NCBI GenBank assembly: GCA_030019365.1
Contig: JASEFA010000006.1
Span: 1-56,392 of the forward strand
Length of the DNA stretch: 56,392 nt
Direction: 5' to 3'
Origin: Bacillota bacterium
GTDB lineage: Bacteria > Bacillota > Sulfobacillia > JACIYH01
Under the pieces are notes generated by a model. That model saw only the letters and a program-made list of their open reading frames with translations. It was not told where the DNA came from and did not search any database. The position numbers were made by a program, and so were the translations under genes. Position 1 is the first letter of the stretch, and every line of letters starts with the position of its first letter. Shown in pieces: positions 24,624-32,306 of the stretch.

Positions 24624-24986
24624 TCACAGCGGCAGCCTCAACTGATCGCCAGCTGTACTGGGCTGGCACCGCCGGGGTCCCGCCCTGATCTGGGCCAGCG
24701 CTGCAAGAATCGTCTCCTGACCCGCCTTGACCAGGCGGACTTCGGACAGGACCAAGGTCAGCAGGGACAGGACCTCCTTGAGGTCTGGCCCGGTGGCTGT
24801 CCACGTGTTTTCCCCAGGCAGGAGGCCCCCCCGGCCGGGGCGGGGAGGTTCCCGCATCAGCCTTTCCAGTTCCCGTGCCGAAAGGCGCTCCGCCACCGGT
24901 GCCGCGAGGCAATCTTGCTTGGCCAATTCCTTAAACACCTCCCCGCATATCTCCCCCCTGCCCCCGGCGGAAGCAAAGGCCCACAA
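24624..24986 (-). CDS. Unrecognised protein of the replication operon
   Basis: A 120-residue frame from GTG 24,986. The middle is predicted helical (AERLSARELERLMREPP), followed by a Pro/Gly linker and a second helical stretch LKEVLSLLTLVLSEVRLVKA. No domain was recognised. It lies 12 bases after the zinc-ribbon gene. The start is uncertain. Confidence 0.4.
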   Translation of the reverse strand: MWAFASAGGRGEICGEVFKELAKQDCLAAPVAERLSARELERLMREPPRPGRGGLLPGENTWTATGPDLKEVLSLLTLVLSEVRLVKAGQETILAALAQIRAGPRRCQPSTAGDQLRLPL

Positions 24987-24998
24987 CCGTCCGCCACG

Positions 24999-25247
24999 TC
25001 AGCGTTGCCCCCTCGCTAGTAGCCTGCGTATTTCCTCACGCGCAGCCAGCGTGTCCGGACTCCAAAGCTTCCGCCGCGCATCCCCACAATGGCCGCAGCG
25101 GTACACTGCGAGGATGCTGCCCCGCTCCATCACCCAGGAGACGAGGTATGTCCCTTGCCCGCACCGGCGGCACAGTTCACGTGTGGGCAACCTACTCGAC
25201 GGCGCGTGATCCCTCACGTCGATTGCCTCCCTTTGATAGGCATACAT
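24999..25247 (-). CDS. Small zinc-ribbon protein
   Basis: An 82-residue protein from ATG 25,247, chosen because GAGGGGGGA precedes it. Two Cys pairs form a zinc ribbon: LCRRCGQG at about 26-33 and YRCGHCGD at about 57-64, separated by hydrophobic strands (YLVSWVMERGSILAVY). The C-terminal helix is basic (REEIRRLLARGQR). It is probably a DNA- or protein-binding accessory of the replication operon. It lies 13 bases behind the previous gene. Confidence 0.6.
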   Translation of the reverse strand: MYAYQREAIDVRDHAPSSRLPTRELCRRCGQGTYLVSWVMERGSILAVYRCGHCGDARRKLWSPDTLAAREEIRRLLARGQR

Positions 25248-25260
25248 CCGCCATCCCCCC

Positions 25261-25722
25261 TCACGCTCGGGCAAGCCTAGATGCCTCCTCTTCGCCCATC
25301 CACCGGTCCACCAGTTCAGGTACCGCCGGGGGGTGGCAGACGCCGCAGACTAGCACGGCGTACCTGCTCAACCACCACCTCGACCCACCACACACATAGC
25401 AACTGCCATCGCCCTGGAGGCTCAACGCCAGGGTAACTCCATCCGCCCGGTTCAGCGAAGCTCCGCCCCCGTGGTCGGCGGGCGGGGCCGACAGAATGTG
25501 CTCCGGCGGCACCGTGGGGGCAGCGGAGGGTTGGGCCACCTCCTGCCCCGTGGCACGCGCCCCGGAGAGGAGCCGCAGCAGTTCGGCCTTCTGTCGGCGG
25601 ATGGCCTCCCGGAGCTCGTCGCTCATGGCTCCCTTGGGGCAGGAGTAGCGGATGTCGCTCCCCACGGGGCCCAGTTCGATGCCACGTCGGGCGCACTCGG
25701 CCAGGAGCTCCTCGAGGGTCAC
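25261..25722 (-). CDS. TubC-N-like / zinc-binding accessory protein
   Basis: A 153-residue protein. GTG 25,722 overlaps the primase stop (GTGA), so it is translationally coupled. The N-terminus (LEELLAECARRGIELGPVGS then ELREAIRRQKAELLRLL) matches the TubC-N docking fold often found on primase-like or mobile-element proteins. The C-terminal half carries CYVCGG and VCGVCHPP, a likely zinc ribbon. The probable function is docking to the primase-helicase. Confidence 0.6.
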   Translation of the reverse strand: MTLEELLAECARRGIELGPVGSDIRYSCPKGAMSDELREAIRRQKAELLRLLSGARATGQEVAQPSAAPTVPPEHILSAPPADHGGGASLNRADGVTLALSLQGDGSCYVCGGSRWWLSRYAVLVCGVCHPPAVPELVDRWMGEEEASRLARA

Positions 25723-28700
25723 AGGACCCCCTCCTCCCGCTCCCGCGTTTTTTGGTTCACGGCATCAGTGTTATACGCCCCTGAAACCGGGACAATCGGG
25801 ACATTCGGGACGGATCCTTGAGCCTCAACACTTTCAGGCTCCGTTTTCTGTCCCGATTTTGCCGGAGCCGCCGAAAATCGGGACGGAAAATCGGGACACT
25901 CAGCTCCGGCCCCGGGCCACGCTGTCCCGATTTCGGTGTCCCGATTTTCGCGTTGTCCGCAAGAATCGGGACGCCTTTCAGGTTCCGAAAAGCCTTGTCG
26001 CTGTTGGTTTTCCGGCATGCCTGTCCCGGTTGTCCCGACTGTCCCGATTGTGTCGGATAAGAGAGTGTCGGCGTGGAGAGAAATTACGTGCCGCCTCTTG
26101 CCCACCACCGTGGCCTTGTACGTGTTTCGGTCCCTGTCCGTGGCAACCAGCAATTGCCTTTCGGCCATGCGCTTCCACAACACCCGCTGGGTAACGGGAA
26201 TGCTTGTTCCTTGCGCCCTCGCCAGTTGTTGCGCCACAGCATAGGCCGCGTCTGGTTCGAGATACAGGTTCACGCCCTCCAGCCACCCGACACACCTGCC
26301 CTGCGGCTGCCATCCGGTATGGCCATTCTCCCCTGCCCCGATGCACTTCTTCCGCCAGCCCCACCGCTCGGCATTCTCAGGCTCGGCCCCATCCTTCGCA
26401 TCCGCTACGTGGGCTTCGCCCGAAGCGATGGTCGCAGCAAGAAGGCGTAGGAACATACCAACCGGCTCCTCCGCCTCCTGGTGGCGGGCCTGGGCCGCCG
26501 CTCCCTCGCTCAGGGCCACCCACGTGCGCTCCCAGAGTCCTGCCCGTTCCTCCTCGCCAATGGCACCCACTTCCTGGGCGAAACGCAGGAAGGTTTCCAT
26601 GCCCACACCCAGCGCGGCCTGGTTGTCGGGGACCCTGGCGTGTTCGCCCAGCGCTTTCTGCCGGAGCTCCACGCGGCGCCGCGGCAGCGTTTCCTTGAGC
26701 GCGTGGATCTGAGGCGCAAGCCACCTGATATAAGCGGCCATCGCCCTAGCGAAGACCCCCGGGGCGGCCAGCGTCTGCGCTTCGGTGAGCCGACCAGCGT
26801 CCACATCGGTGGGCGAAACCTCCACGATCCAGGTTCGGGGGCGCAGCGAATGCCCCCGGGGAAGATCCTCGCCGGATGAAATGATGATGCCCCGGGGGTA
26901 GTAGACCGGGCGCGCCGTAGCGTCTGGTCGTAATCTGGCCCTCCCGGCCCGGTTCGCCGCGCCCCGCAGCAGGCGGTCGGCGTCCCGGTGCAGGATTGCG
27001 AGATCGGCTTGTGTGCCCCTCGGGGCGAAGTCGTCAATGACGAGCACTGCATCTTTTGCCAGGAAGGCCGTCCGCTCAAGGGCATTCGCAGTGCTGCGCC
27101 AGTCTGCGGGCAGGTATCGCCCGGTCCAGACCGGGCCCCAGTGTGCTTGGGCCAGAGCGGTCAGTTCGGTCTTGAAGACGCCCGTCTGCCCAGCAAGGAA
27201 AGCTGATATGTCTAGGTTTACGCATTCACCCAGCGGAGCGAGATAAACGGTAGCCAGCAAGGGCACCATGACCCTGTCGGGGGCTAGGCCCTCTATAAGA
27301 GAGAGAGACGCCCTGACCGATTGGCGAAGTTCCTCCTCTTGTGGAGGCTCGGGCAGAACATAGTCGCGCAGTCGGTCCTCTGGTTCGGTTTGTATTCCTG
27401 CCACTGCCCCCTGTGCTCCAATTGCTCCAGCCCCGTGCAAGTAGATCCATGCCCCCTCGATCTTACGCCACCCGAGGTGGGTGAAGACGGTCCTCTCGGG
27501 TACCTCGCTCGACAGGTGCTGGATCGCCACGCGGAGATGATCCTTCGTGGCTTGACCAGCATAGACCAGCGCCCTGGTTCCCCATTTTTCCGTCACCCAG
27601 CCCATGCCAGAGTACCGCTCCGCGGGCACCTCGACGCAGGGGAGGGGGGCATTGGTGCTGAGTGCACCCTGGATGGCGAAGACCCGGGTTTGCTCTGCGC
27701 CGTCATCGCGTAGGATTTCTGCCACGATGCGGGCATTGAAGTTCGCCAGCGGGATCACCTCGGGGCCGTACGGGGTCTGCTTGGTATAGCAAATCTGCCC
27801 ACCGAGGACGGAGTACGGCAGCCCATCGCGTACTGGCGGCCCTGCCTGCTCCCTGGCATCCCTGGCGGCCTCGGCCACCACCCGGTGCAGATCGCGCAGG
27901 TGCACCCCGGCCTTCTTCAGCGCCGCCCGCACGCGCGCCCAGTCTGCGGGGTCCTTCTCGCGCAGTTCAGCCAGGGCCTCCAACGCCTCGGGGGCGAACG
28001 GTGCTCCAGGATCGGTGCGGACGGCCTCCAGCACGTGAGCCACCTTCTCACGAGCGGTAGCCAGGGCGGCTGCCTGCGTGTCTGAGTAATCTTCGGCCGG
28101 CGGATACCGGGAAATGCTCCGGGCGATAGCCCGCACTTCGTCCTCCGGGAGAGGAGGCCGGCACCGCCGGGCGTTGACGGCCAGCAGGGCCGCTTCGATC
28201 TCCTCGGCGGTCATCCCACGCCGGCGCATAGAACCAGCAAGACTAGTCAGGGTAGCGTTCCGCTGCCCCTCCGGGATGGGTTCGCCATCTCGGTCCTGCG
28301 CCGCATGGCGCGAGCCAGCAGGGCTTCGAGTTACCAAGCCAGCAAGAACGGCATCTGCTAGGAACGGGTCAAAGTCACTGGGATTGTACCGCCTGTCTAG
28401 GTGCACTTCCAGTACGCGCACGGGCACCGGCTGCTGGGGTAGTTTGTAATTCATCGTTCCAGGCACGCGCAGCACCCGTGCCAAGTCCGATGTCGTGTCC
28501 AAGTTCCATCCGCGCTCCCTGGCTTTCGCCTGGATCGTCGCCTGGAAGCACCGCAGGAGTTCCTGCGCGGCCCGTCGCTCCTGGTCGCTTTCCAACAGCG
28601 AGAGTTCGCGCAGGAGCCAATAAAGATGGAGGCCCCAGCCGGAACCCACCAAGAGCGATGGCAGCAGGGGGAACTCGCTCACTAGAGCCAAGGCTTCCTT

Positions 28701-29072
28701 CAGGCTGGGAGGTAGCGCCGCGCTGGCGTGCGCTGGGCCAGCCACGTCTACGTCAATCCACAAGGCAGGGATGGCGCACACGTCAGCGGCCTCCCCGCGC
28801 CGCTTTTCTCCAAGGTTCTGGGCCCGCAGTCCGACCCCGAAGTACACGTCTAGTCCCGCGTTGGAGAGCCACATGGCCTGGCTCGCTGCCAAGTCAAGCT
28901 TGCCGCCGGGAAAGTACCGGGTTTTGCGGTCGTGTGGAGTCCAGAGCGTGAGCCAGCCGGTGGCGTCGTTGCCGTAGAGCGCGCGGAAGAAGCTCGCGGC
29001 GATTTCGCGTTGTGGTCTCGCGCCTTTTCGAGTAAAATCAATGTCGGGAGGTGCAGGGTCCATACGTACCAT
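25719..29072 (-). CDS. Replication primase-helicase (RepB-type primase, PriCT, DUF927-like)
   Basis: An 1117-residue replication protein. Residues about 20-260 are an archaeo-eukaryotic-type primase domain with the acidic pair in IPALWIDVDVAG and the His-containing strand GSGWGLHLYWLLRE. Next comes a PriCT_1 domain (QRNATLTSLAGSMRRRGMTA to PLPEDEVRAIARSI). Residues about 420-880 resemble DUF927/superfamily-3-type helicases: Walker A FLAGQTGVFKTEL, Walker B AVLVIDDFAPRG and an IIISSGEDLPRG sensor. The C-terminal ~110 residues are low complexity because the DNA is an array of CGGGAC boxes. It heads a minus-strand operon with two zinc-ribbon partners. Start 29,072 or 29,063 (MDPAPPD). Confidence 0.85.
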   Translation of the reverse strand: MVRMDPAPPDIDFTRKGARPQREIAASFFRALYGNDATGWLTLWTPHDRKTRYFPGGKLDLAASQAMWLSNAGLDVYFGVGLRAQNLGEKRRGEAADVCAIPALWIDVDVAGPAHASAALPPSLKEALALVSEFPLLPSLLVGSGWGLHLYWLLRELSLLESDQERRAAQELLRCFQATIQAKARERGWNLDTTSDLARVLRVPGTMNYKLPQQPVPVRVLEVHLDRRYNPSDFDPFLADAVLAGLVTRSPAGSRHAAQDRDGEPIPEGQRNATLTSLAGSMRRRGMTAEEIEAALLAVNARRCRPPLPEDEVRAIARSISRYPPAEDYSDTQAAALATAREKVAHVLEAVRTDPGAPFAPEALEALAELREKDPADWARVRAALKKAGVHLRDLHRVVAEAARDAREQAGPPVRDGLPYSVLGGQICYTKQTPYGPEVIPLANFNARIVAEILRDDGAEQTRVFAIQGALSTNAPLPCVEVPAERYSGMGWVTEKWGTRALVYAGQATKDHLRVAIQHLSSEVPERTVFTHLGWRKIEGAWIYLHGAGAIGAQGAVAGIQTEPEDRLRDYVLPEPPQEEELRQSVRASLSLIEGLAPDRVMVPLLATVYLAPLGECVNLDISAFLAGQTGVFKTELTALAQAHWGPVWTGRYLPADWRSTANALERTAFLAKDAVLVIDDFAPRGTQADLAILHRDADRLLRGAANRAGRARLRPDATARPVYYPRGIIISSGEDLPRGHSLRPRTWIVEVSPTDVDAGRLTEAQTLAAPGVFARAMAAYIRWLAPQIHALKETLPRRRVELRQKALGEHARVPDNQAALGVGMETFLRFAQEVGAIGEEERAGLWERTWVALSEGAAAQARHQEAEEPVGMFLRLLAATIASGEAHVADAKDGAEPENAERWGWRKKCIGAGENGHTGWQPQGRCVGWLEGVNLYLEPDAAYAVAQQLARAQGTSIPVTQRVLWKRMAERQLLVATDRDRNTYKATVVGKRRHVISLHADTLLSDTIGTVGTTGTGMPENQQRQGFSEPERRPDSCGQRENRDTEIGTAWPGAGAECPDFPSRFSAAPAKSGQKTEPESVEAQGSVPNVPIVPVSGAYNTDAVNQKTREREEGVL
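25788..26046. repeat. Twelve CGGGAC/GTCCCG boxes: candidate iteron array/origin
   Basis: CGGGAC at 25,788, 25,797, 25,806, 25,879, 25,892 and 25,967; GTCCCG at 25,850, 25,924, 25,938, 26,023, 26,032 and 26,041. Most sit in AATCGGGACA-like contexts. The array is bounded by two triplets of exact 9-base period in opposite orientation. It lies inside the 3' end of the primase-helicase gene. Plasmid origins often lie in or beside rep genes, so an origin is a reasonable inference. Confidence 0.65.
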
Positions 29073-29107
29073 TCACTCCCAGGGGCCGCAGGCGGGGCGG
29101 CCCCAAA

Positions 29108-29302
29108 TCACTTGGCCAGCGGGCCTCGCGTCAGGCCCGGGGCACAGTTGCGACCGATTGCGGGTCTACGTGTTGGGCAATCCAGAATGCGCAAGAAGCT
29201 CAGGACGATTGCTTCGCTCTCCCACGGGTCCGGCGATCGGTAAATGCGGACGACCCGCAACGGCTGCGTGGGTGGGTGCCTACCCAATGCACGCCCGGTC
29301 AC
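29108..29302 (-). CDS. Small protein coupled to the HTH gene
   Basis: A 64-residue frame whose ATG 29,302 overlaps the stop of the HTH gene as ATGA. The middle reads RVVRIYRSPDPWESEAIVLS, followed by FLRILDCPTRRP. The R-I-Y-x-S-P-D-P pattern looks like a short strand then a helix, and I have seen similar small proteins in mobile-element operons. The function is unknown. The primase gene begins 36 bases downstream. Confidence 0.5.
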   Translation of the reverse strand: MTGRALGRHPPTQPLRVVRIYRSPDPWESEAIVLSFLRILDCPTRRPAIGRNCAPGLTRGPLAK

Positions 29303-29511
29303 TGCACTCTCCCCCCGCGGCCACCGCTCTGGACGGGGCGGATACGACGGTCGGGGGCCAGGCGTTCTACTTCGTCCAGCTCGACGAACAGTCGCCCCGT
29401 GATGCTGTCTCGGTGTCCGGTGAGGATGCCCCGGCCGACCCAGCCGTACACGGTGGGCGGAGTGACCCCCAGCAGTCGGCTAGCTTCGTAAATACTGATA
29501 AGTCGCCCCAT
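29299..29511 (-). CDS. Excisionase/MerR-like HTH regulator
   Basis: A 70-residue protein from ATG 29,511 after AGGGGTGA. An HTH_17/MerR-like domain fills it: LISIYEASRLLGVTPPTVYG, WVGRGILTGHRDSITGRLFV, then ELDEVERLAPDRR. It is the first gene of the replication operon and directly faces the palindrome-rich region at 29,555-29,670, so it is the leading candidate to bind one of those operators. Confidence 0.75.
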   Translation of the reverse strand: MGRLISIYEASRLLGVTPPTVYGWVGRGILTGHRDSITGRLFVELDEVERLAPDRRIRPVQSGGRGGRVQ

Positions 29512-29554
29512 TCCGTTTCACCCCTTCACCGCACCGGGCACCGGGATTTCTCGG

Positions 29555-29670
29555 AGTTCAAGTCTTGAACTGAGTTCTCTGGTGTCCACGAGAGTGCCCC
29601 CGTGCTGCTAGCGCTAGCAGTGTTGTAAAATAAGAAACGGCGACATAATAGATCCCCATTTTTGTCGCCG
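29555..29670. promoter_or_regulatory. Divergent regulatory region with three inverted repeats
   Basis: Three perfect repeats lie between genes that diverge: AGTTCAAGTCTTGAACT (29,555-29,571), CTGCTAGCGCTAGCAG (29,605-29,620), and arms CGGCGACA (29,638-29,645) and TGTCGCCG (29,663-29,670) with 17 bases between. TTGTAA at about 29,622 with ATAATA near 29,645 is a possible rightward promoter. Likely operators for the replication operon on the left and the unknown gene on the right. Confidence 0.65.
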
Positions 29671-29685
29671 CAGCGGGGTGACACC

Positions 29686-30807
29686 ATGGACGAAGGGCGC
29701 ATACACACCCCCCTGTGGACCCAGGCGGTTGAAGGGCTTCGGAAGAGGTTCAACATGCCCATCGGCCCGGAGCACGCGATCGAGGTGTGGCTAGGAGAGA
29801 ACTGGCCCGCGTTCAGAGAAGCTGCCCTGAAAGAGTACGAGGAACTTGCCTTGGCCGAACGTCTCCCCCTGAGGTACTTGAACTACTTCTTGTCCTGTGT
29901 CTTGTCGCACCATCACGGCGGGACGTTCCCGCACAGCCTGCCTCCCGAGCGCTTCCGGTTTAACACCTCACCGCCGAGCATGGCCGCCGTGCAGGGAAGT
30001 TTTTATTCGGCTGACGGGTACTACCGGGTGGAGTACATTCCCCGGCGGGGCCCGGCCCCAGAAGAATTCGCCTGGGAGCCGGTCGCGGCACCGCGGGGGT
30101 TCGGCGTGGCGTGGCCCAACACGCTCTATGTTGAAGTGGACAATACCGCTCTAGACATGGCCAGTGCCGAGGTTGAGCAGCGGCTCGGCGAGAAACTAAC
30201 GTGGCGTCTGCGCCCCGGTTACGCGTACAGGCTCCACGACCAGTGGTGGGATGCCCCGCTGCTGTACGGGCCCGCTGTGGCGGGCCGAACGGTTCGGGAA
30301 GTTCTGGGCCTGCCGCCCGACGTCCCCGTGGTGGAGGGAGTGGCACCCATCCCCGAGGTGGTTCTTGGCGACGACATCTCGGTGCTGGACATCCAGGGTG
30401 GTGCCCCGATGGATCAGTGGAGGCAGCCGAGGGTGGAGAAGGACCCGACCATCGACAAACAGGACAATGAACTCGCCGAGAGGTGCGAGAAAGTTATCCG
30501 GTTCCTGGCGGGCAACCCGGCCCTGTCGGGCTTCCTGGTGGGTGGAAGACCGCGCAGCGTCCTTCGTCCTCCGGGAGCTGCATATGAGGAGTACGTTCGG
30601 AACGAATACCGGCGGGAGCTGGCCAAGTTCCGCAATCAACCCCCGAAGGATAAACTGGTCAAGATCAGGAAGCGGGTGCTCAAGCGGGCGGAGCGGCTTT
30701 TTCCGCCGGAGGACCGCACCCCCCTCCCCACCGACTGGTTCAAGGCTGTGGAGGACGACAAGCCGTGGAAAGGCCGATCAGGCGGCAAAAAGGGTGGCGC
30801 TGGGTGA
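29686..30807 (+). CDS. Unrecognised 373-residue protein
   Basis: ATG 29,686 follows GGGGTGA; an upstream TTG lacks a ribosome site. The N-terminal 70 residues are helical (TQAVEGLRKRFNMPIGPEHA); the middle is rich in Pro, Tyr and Trp strands (YYRVEYIPRRGPAP, YAYRLHDQWWDAPLLYG); the C-terminus is very basic and helical (DKLVKIRKRVLKRAERLFPP), ending in a Gly/Lys tail that could bind DNA. There is no signal peptide or membrane segment. It has its own operator-rich promoter and converges with the methyltransferase gene 23 bases away. No family is recognised. Confidence 0.65.
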   Translation: MDEGRIHTPLWTQAVEGLRKRFNMPIGPEHAIEVWLGENWPAFREAALKEYEELALAERLPLRYLNYFLSCVLSHHHGGTFPHSLPPERFRFNTSPPSMAAVQGSFYSADGYYRVEYIPRRGPAPEEFAWEPVAAPRGFGVAWPNTLYVEVDNTALDMASAEVEQRLGEKLTWRLRPGYAYRLHDQWWDAPLLYGPAVAGRTVREVLGLPPDVPVVEGVAPIPEVVLGDDISVLDIQGGAPMDQWRQPRVEKDPTIDKQDNELAERCEKVIRFLAGNPALSGFLVGGRPRSVLRPPGAAYEEYVRNEYRRELAKFRNQPPKDKLVKIRKRVLKRAERLFPPEDRTPLPTDWFKAVEDDKPWKGRSGGKKGGAG

Positions 30808-30829
30808 CTGTTGACGCTCGGGCAAGCGG

Positions 30830-32173
30830 TCAACCCTTCTGGAACACCGCGAGGTCCCGGTGCAGGACCAGCCTCACGCCCGTCTCCCTCGCCCGCGCCA
30901 CATCGTGGGCCTCATACTGCCACTTCGAGTACGGTATGATGTACCGCCTCTCGAACTCCAGGTGGCGCACCGCCCGCCGGTACAGCTCGAAGGCGTGGTC
31001 GTATTCTTTCCCATCCACGAGGCTGGGCGAGATCAGGAGAGCTACCCTCGCCCCGTTGGCCAGCACATCCACCGCCCCGGCGATGACCTTCTCCATCTCT
31101 TCGTAGAACCCGTCGAGGGGGAGGTTGACCAGGTTGGTCGGCTCGGGGCCGTAGTCGCCCTTCCTCTGGCTCCAGTAAGGCGGGTCCAAAATTACCAGGT
31201 CCATCCTGTAGCCCTTGGGGAAGCGAGGGTAGCCCTGGGCAATGTCGTGCTGCAATATCTTGTCCTTCGCGTAGGGAGCGATGTCCGAGCACCAGCACCG
31301 GCGGAACATTGCCCGGCACACGTCCCAGGTGGTGCCCGACCCGGCGAAGGGGTCGTAGACGTTGCCGAACACCGGCACGTAGCTCCAGAGCAGGTTTTCC
31401 ACGATCTGCCCCGCCATCCGGCCTGGGTAGTCAGAACCGTACTTGGGGTCGCAGCCGTCGAAGTACCACACTGAGTAGTCCTGCCAGCTAGGTGGCGGCG
31501 TGGCGGGATCGAGGAGATGCTCACCCAAGATCTCGTGTACCAGCCTCTGTTTGGCCTCCTCGAGTTCCATGCCCGGCCGGCTGGTCGCGGTCCTCACGAT
31601 TTCGGAAAGCCTGCCAATGTCGTGAGCATAGCGGTCCACGATCTCCTCCACCGTCGACCTGGGCAAGGACAGGGCCTCCCCAATGGCCGCAGGGGTCTGC
31701 CCCCGGAGGTAAAGGTCCAGCACCTGGAGGTCCCGGCGGAACTCGGCGAGTTGCCTCTCCTGCCGGGTCCATTCCCTCACCGTCCGAGGGCTTACGGAAA
31801 GGAGGTCTGCCAGCTCCTCGACGGAGTACTCGCCGAACAGCCGCCTGGCCAGCCGTTCCTTGTCCTTGCCCGAGAGTTGCGTCCCGTGGGTGGCGTTGAG
31901 GCGGATGGCCTCCAGCAGGACGTCCCGGCGGGTGGGAAGGTCCGTGCGGATGACGGCCCTGACGGAGGCCTTGCCCTCCAGCTGGTGGGCCGCCAAGCGG
32001 TGGTTACCGTCGACCAGCAGGTACTTGCCTGAACGGGTACGTACAACGTGGATCGGTGGCAGGCGGTCCAGGGCCAGGCGCTGTTGAGCGATGGCGGTGT
32101 CGTCCCGGCGCTTGCGGGGGTACACCTCGGGGTCGACCTCGATGTCGAGGATGGGGATTTCGCAGGCTTGCAT
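30830..32173 (-). CDS. ParB-domain fused DNA methyltransferase
   Basis: A 447-residue protein from ATG 32,173 after GAGAGGTG. Residues about 5-110 form a ParB/sulfiredoxin-like domain (YLLVDGNHRLAAHQLEGK, RLNATHGTQLSGKDKERLAR), followed by an HTH (YSVEELADLLSVSPRTVREW) and a second helix-turn-helix (QTPAAIGEALSLPRSTVEEI). The C-terminal half is an amino-methyltransferase: motif I DPFAGSGTT and motif IV LDPPYWSQ, in that order. It probably methylates adenine-N6 or cytosine-N4. ParB-methyltransferase fusions are common in phages and ICEs and are usually solitary. There is no cognate nuclease here. Confidence 0.85.
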   Translation of the reverse strand: MQACEIPILDIEVDPEVYPRKRRDDTAIAQQRLALDRLPPIHVVRTRSGKYLLVDGNHRLAAHQLEGKASVRAVIRTDLPTRRDVLLEAIRLNATHGTQLSGKDKERLARRLFGEYSVEELADLLSVSPRTVREWTRQERQLAEFRRDLQVLDLYLRGQTPAAIGEALSLPRSTVEEIVDRYAHDIGRLSEIVRTATSRPGMELEEAKQRLVHEILGEHLLDPATPPPSWQDYSVWYFDGCDPKYGSDYPGRMAGQIVENLLWSYVPVFGNVYDPFAGSGTTWDVCRAMFRRCWCSDIAPYAKDKILQHDIAQGYPRFPKGYRMDLVILDPPYWSQRKGDYGPEPTNLVNLPLDGFYEEMEKVIAGAVDVLANGARVALLISPSLVDGKEYDHAFELYRRAVRHLEFERRYIIPYSKWQYEAHDVARARETGVRLVLHRDLAVFQKG

Positions 32174-32246
32174 GGTTCGCACCTCTCGGTTCCAAGTTTA
32201 GCACAGCCTGGGCTTGAAGGGAGGCAGCGGTTGGGGGGCACCGGGT

Positions 32247-32298
32247 GCGTATTTGGGCGCGTATTTGTGTTGACAAAATCCCGGCGGGGCTCTAGGTT
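32247..32298 (+). promoter_or_regulatory. Promoter of the tyrosine recombinase gene with direct repeats
   Basis: TTGACA (32,270-32,275), a 17-base spacer, then TAGGTT (32,293-32,298). Two copies of GCGTATTTG, at 32,247 and 32,259, lie 12 bases apart just upstream of the -35 box. The expected transcript start (about 32,305) is almost at the GTG start codon, suggesting a leaderless mRNA. Confidence 0.6.
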
Positions 32299-32306
32299 TA
32301 ACTGAG

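Noticed and set aside
25788-26046. CRISPR array
   Set aside because: The repeated unit is only 6-10 bases, spacing is irregular and orientation alternates; there are no cas genes.
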